From: CAYVQU01 sp964453155
GTDB taxonomy: Bacteria > Chloroflexota > Anaerolineae > Anaerolineales > UBA11858
Direction of reading: 5' to 3'
DNA length: 16,978 nt
NCBI GenBank assembly: GCA_964453155.1
Contig: CAYVQU010000114.1
Span: 1-16,978 of the forward strand
Program-made: the position numbers and the translations under genes
Shown: positions 14,189 through 16,978 of the stretch, in pieces
Layout: each line of letters begins with the position of its first letter
Numbering within the stretch: the first letter of the stretch is position 1
The notes under the pieces: model-generated
What the model saw: the letters and a program-made list of their open reading frames with translations, nothing else
What the model was told of the DNA's origin: nothing
The model's database searches: none

Positions 14189-15339
14189 AAATCGCAGTAA
14201 TCGCCCCCACCTATTTGCCTGCCCGACGGGCCAATACCGTTCAGGTGATGAAAATGGCCCAGGCGCTGACGGCCACTGGGCATGAAATAAAAGTTTATGT
14301 TCCCGGCAATACGAACCCTCCGACATGGGAATCGCTAGCCGATCACTACGGATTGCAGCAACAGTTTGATATCGAGTGGCTGCCGGTCAACTCTTTTTGG
14401 CGGAGCTACGATTATGGTCTTCGAGCGGTCATGCGTAGTCGAAAATGGGGCGCAGACTTCATCTATACTCGCCTCCCCCAAGCCGCCGCCCTAAGCAGTT
14501 TGCTGGGAAAATCAACAATTTATGAGATCCATGACCTCCCTCAAGGAATTATCGGCCCAAGGTTGTTTCGGACCTTTTTTAATGGCCGCGGTGCTTGCCG
14601 CTTAGTGGTGATTACGCAATCGCTCCGTACCGCGCTCGATAATGAAATCGGTCCTATTCCTCCAGAGCCATTTACGCTCATCGCACCCGATGGGGTTGAT
14701 CTGGCGCGATATCAAAACTTGCCCGCACCCGAAGCTGCCAGAAGACAATTACAGACAAATAAAATCCCCGACCTTCCTGACTCCCAATTTACGGTTGGAT
14801 ATACGGGCCATCTTTACCATGGTCGAGGGATAAACCTGATCCTGGATATGGCAGCCCAACTGGCAGATATTACTTTTCTTCTCGTCGGAGGTGATCCTAA
14901 AGATGTGGATCAGATCAGATCAGTTGTTAATGACCGCAGTTTGAACAATGTGATTTTGACAGGTTTTATCGCGAATTGCGACCTGGCCCTTTATCAGGCC
15001 GCCTGTGATGTTTTGCTTATGCCTTATCAACTCAAAGTCGCGGCCTCCTCAGGGGGGAATATCGCCGATTATCTCAGCCCCATGAAATTGTTTGAGTATT
15101 TAGCCTCTGGAAGAGCGATTATTTCAAGTGATTTACCGGTGCTGCAAGAAGTTTTATCGGATGCAAATGCGGTTTTACTCCCCCCTGAAGATTTGGACGC
15201 CTGGATTGAAAAAACGATCCAACTGCGAGCTAAGCCTAACCAACGGGCCGCGTTCGGACGTAAGGCCCAAATGACTGCCCAGAAATATTCTTGGGAATCT
15301 CGGGCTGCCAGAATGATGGATTTCGACCATAAGAAATGA
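14185..15339 (+). CDS. Glycosyltransferase family 4 (GT-B fold)
   Basis: Cytoplasmic retaining glycosyltransferase that adds a sugar to a lipid-linked acceptor. The 384-residue protein starts with an N-terminal Rossmann half (MKIAVIAPTYLPARRANTVQ), then IYEIHD (112-117), VITQSL (142-147) and PDGVDLARY (168-176), which is the family's linker signature. The C-terminal half has GYTGHLYHGRGI (205-216), LLVGGDP (232-238), LTGFI (258-262) and SPMKLFEYLASGRAIISSD with E304, equivalent to the donor-binding glutamate region. It overlaps the flippase gene and the next gene by four bases each (ATGA), a tightly coupled operon. Donor and acceptor sugars are unknown. Confidence 0.9.
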   Translation: MKIAVIAPTYLPARRANTVQVMKMAQALTATGHEIKVYVPGNTNPPTWESLADHYGLQQQFDIEWLPVNSFWRSYDYGLRAVMRSRKWGADFIYTRLPQAAALSSLLGKSTIYEIHDLPQGIIGPRLFRTFFNGRGACRLVVITQSLRTALDNEIGPIPPEPFTLIAPDGVDLARYQNLPAPEAARRQLQTNKIPDLPDSQFTVGYTGHLYHGRGINLILDMAAQLADITFLLVGGDPKDVDQIRSVVNDRSLNNVILTGFIANCDLALYQAACDVLLMPYQLKVAASSGGNIADYLSPMKLFEYLASGRAIISSDLPVLQEVLSDANAVLLPPEDLDAWIEKTIQLRAKPNQRAAFGRKAQMTAQKYSWESRAARMMDFDHKK

Positions 15340-16895
15340 TTCGTTCGAAAGTAATTCTTATCGTTAGCAGCATATTGCTGATTAGTTTAGGGTGTACGTA
15401 TGTTTCTAATGGAGGAGAGTCCCTGACAAACTGGTTCACTTTTTGGGTGGCAACCGTTTTTAGTGCGGGGATATTGTTTGGCGGCTGGTGGATAATTAGG
15501 AAGGAAAATCCGCCTACCTGGTTGGGCTGGTTGTTTGTGGTGGCCGTCTTACTTCGATTGGGGGCCGCGTTATTCTGGTTTTTCTCCCTGCCACAATGGG
15601 GATATGGTAATCCCGGTGAAGCTGCTGGATACATCATGTCGGATGCTTTTGAACGCGATCAGGCTGCCTGGCAATTAGCTCAATCTGATCAGCCATTGAC
15701 AGCCGCTTTCAGTGAATATCGGTTAGCCGACCAATATGGCGGCTTTCTTTTTTTCAGTGCGGGAATTTATCGGTTTCTCCGTCCCGATTGGCATCAACCG
15801 CTCTTGGTTGTTGTCATTACAGCCGCTATTTCAACTCTTTCGGTCATTTTTACCTGGGCGTTTGCTAGCCGTTTGTGGGGCGCCGCATCAGCTCAAATTG
15901 GGGTCATTTTGTTGGCCATTTATCCAGAAGCTATACTTTTGGGCAGCTCCCAAATGCGCGAAGCGCTGATGATATCCAGCCTGGCAATCGGAATTTGGGG
16001 GCTGGTTGCGTATAGACAAGATCATCGATGGAGGTATCTTTTGGCAGTATTCGGAGTAGTTGTTTTAAGTGTGCCCCTATCATCCATATTTACAATTTTA
16101 TTGGTGCTGGTTTTGATTGGGTTAGCGGCGCTGCTTGATCGAGGCCAGATTTTTCAAAAATGGCAATTGTGGGTAGTACTTGTCGTTATGATCGTGATTG
16201 GTATGCTAGGTTTGGTTCTAATCGGTGACCGGGTTTTACCTGTTGGGATCTCTAATCCGATCGAGGCTTTACAACAATGGCTCAAGTATGCGGCAAAATG
16301 GGAGGCCCGGAATGCAATTTTACTCTCCGGTTGGATGGACAAAATCTTTCAGCGCTCGCCAGACTGGCTGCATACTTGGATCCTTTTGGGGTATGGTACG
16401 GTCCAACCCTTTTTGCCTGCGGCGGTAATAGCCAATGGCAATAGTTTGTGGCGTGGGATTGCGATTTGGCGGGCTATCGGCTGGACATTCCTATTATTTT
16501 TGCTGATATACGCGCTATTTAAATCGTTTCGGACTATCCGGAGACATTATTTCGCTGCAGGGGTCAGTTTGATTATTTGGGCTGGCATTCTGGTTTCAGC
16601 GTATCGGGGAGGAGGGGATCAATGGGATAATCCCCGATATCGGTTAACTTTGGTACCGCTGCAGGTCGCAATGGCCGGTTGGGTTTGGATTCAACATCGA
16701 AAATCACCTGATCCCTGGCTGCGGCGTATATTAGTAGGGATGGGCTTTATATTTCTTTGGTTTGTGCCCTGGTATCTCCGGCGCTATATCGCCGGTTTTA
16801 CCTGGTCGTTAGAAGATTTATTCAAGACTCTGGGGGTTGGCGTTATCAGCATGTTCTTGTTTTGGATCTGGGATTGGGCCAGAGCACAAAACTAG
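15336..16895 (+). CDS. GT-C-like membrane glycosyltransferase (GT39/ArnT-related), substrate unknown
   Basis: A 519-residue integral membrane protein with roughly ten or more hydrophobic segments (first ones near 5-22, 33-54, 62-83, 155-176 and 185-203). A polar loop at about 84-154 contains SDAFERD, with acidic D103 and D108 placed like the catalytic acidic residues in the first outer loop of GT-C enzymes. It is followed by a segment, FASRLWGAASAQIGVILLAI (176-195), and PEAILLGSSQMREAL (197-211) that resemble the PMT/ArnT family. It would transfer a sugar from a polyprenyl-phosphate donor outside the membrane; this is inference from fold-like features, and an O-antigen polymerase-like role cannot be excluded. 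The start overlaps the GT4 gene (ATGA). An early cysteine (C20) resembles a lipobox only poorly. Confidence 0.7.
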   Translation: MIRSKVILIVSSILLISLGCTYVSNGGESLTNWFTFWVATVFSAGILFGGWWIIRKENPPTWLGWLFVVAVLLRLGAALFWFFSLPQWGYGNPGEAAGYIMSDAFERDQAAWQLAQSDQPLTAAFSEYRLADQYGGFLFFSAGIYRFLRPDWHQPLLVVVITAAISTLSVIFTWAFASRLWGAASAQIGVILLAIYPEAILLGSSQMREALMISSLAIGIWGLVAYRQDHRWRYLLAVFGVVVLSVPLSSIFTILLVLVLIGLAALLDRGQIFQKWQLWVVLVVMIVIGMLGLVLIGDRVLPVGISNPIEALQQWLKYAAKWEARNAILLSGWMDKIFQRSPDWLHTWILLGYGTVQPFLPAAVIANGNSLWRGIAIWRAIGWTFLLFLLIYALFKSFRTIRRHYFAAGVSLIIWAGILVSAYRGGGDQWDNPRYRLTLVPLQVAMAGWVWIQHRKSPDPWLRRILVGMGFIFLWFVPWYLRRYIAGFTWSLEDLFKTLGVGVISMFLFWIWDWARAQN

Positions 16896-16948
16896 TGAAT
16901 GATCGTACCCCTATTTTACATTCTAATTTTAGTTTCCGGTAAATGAAG

Positions 16949-16973
16949 CTGCTCCGAGAAGAGCATGGAGCAG
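16949..16973 (+). repeat. Inverted repeat near the right edge
   Basis: CTGCTCC and GGAGCAG are perfect seven-base arms around an 11-base loop. It lies 53 bp beyond the stop of the last gene and could be the stem of a terminator, but the window ends five bases later, so any T-run cannot be seen. Confidence 0.35.
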
Positions 16974-16978
16974 TAAGA

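Noticed and set aside
15336..15398. Possible lipoprotein signal (SLGC, cysteine at residue 20) on the GT-C protein
   Set aside because: The -3 position is serine and -2 leucine, which does not fit the lipobox, and the protein continues as a polytopic membrane enzyme.
15236..15637. A 133-codon minus-strand frame over the GT4/GT-C junction
   Set aside because: It spans the coupled ends of two plus-strand genes and has no promoter, ribosome binding site or recognisable motif.
16943..16978. Start of another gene (ATG open to the window end)
   Set aside because: Only 12 codons are visible, there is no ribosome binding site, and the stretch is an inverted repeat, so it more likely holds a terminator stem.

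Overview
The window reads as ordinary bacterial chromosome, with base composition near half GC, densely packed genes and short intergenic gaps. From the style of the proteins (Fe-S endonuclease III, GAF-GAF-PAS histidine kinase, UvrD/PcrA helicase, TsaE-TsaB, family 4 uracil-DNA glycosylase, nucleotide-sugar genes) I would guess a member of the Chloroflexota, probably Anaerolineae-like. That guess is inference; there is no rRNA or other decisive marker here. I see no tRNA, rRNA, CRISPR array, phage gene or transposase.

Left half (about 69-6063, all on the minus strand). In transcription order: DNA polymerase III delta' (holB); a multidomain sensor histidine kinase whose ATP-binding domain is split over two reading frames; a metallo-beta-lactamase-fold protein that has lost most of its metal ligands; an asparaginase of the Rhizobium etli AnsA type; and endonuclease III (nth). 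The kinase has its own candidate promoter. The MBL gene and the asparaginase gene follow at short distances.

Centre (6064-10258). holB and the helicase gene pcrA diverge from a 77-bp gap filled by a 65-bp imperfect palindrome. It carries two mirror-image sigma70-like promoters, each TTGTCA-17 bp-TACAAT and each ending 6 to 8 bases before a start codon, so both mRNAs could be leaderless. pcrA is followed by tsaE and tsaB, which share one base and belong to the t6A tRNA-modification pathway, and then by a family 4 uracil-DNA glycosylase. Replication and repair functions (holB, pcrA, the glycosylase, nth) thus cluster around this divergent promoter.

Right half (10259-16978, plus strand). A 61-bp cloverleaf-like palindromic repeat marks the boundary. 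A compact surface-polysaccharide operon follows: a nucleotide-sugar 6-dehydrogenase, a terminator-like hairpin, a nucleotide-sugar 4-epimerase, a Wzx-type flippase, a GT4 glycosyltransferase and a GT-C-like membrane glycosyltransferase, the last three joined by ATGA overlaps. The first two enzymes would make a uronic-acid-type sugar nucleotide, the glycosyltransferases would use activated sugars, and the flippase would export the lipid-linked product. The locus probably continues past the window edge.

The observations most worth checking are the GGGAAAA slippery heptamer placed exactly where the kinase needs a -1 frame change, and the mirror-image leaderless promoters of holB and pcrA. I did not find a clearly new multi-gene system.
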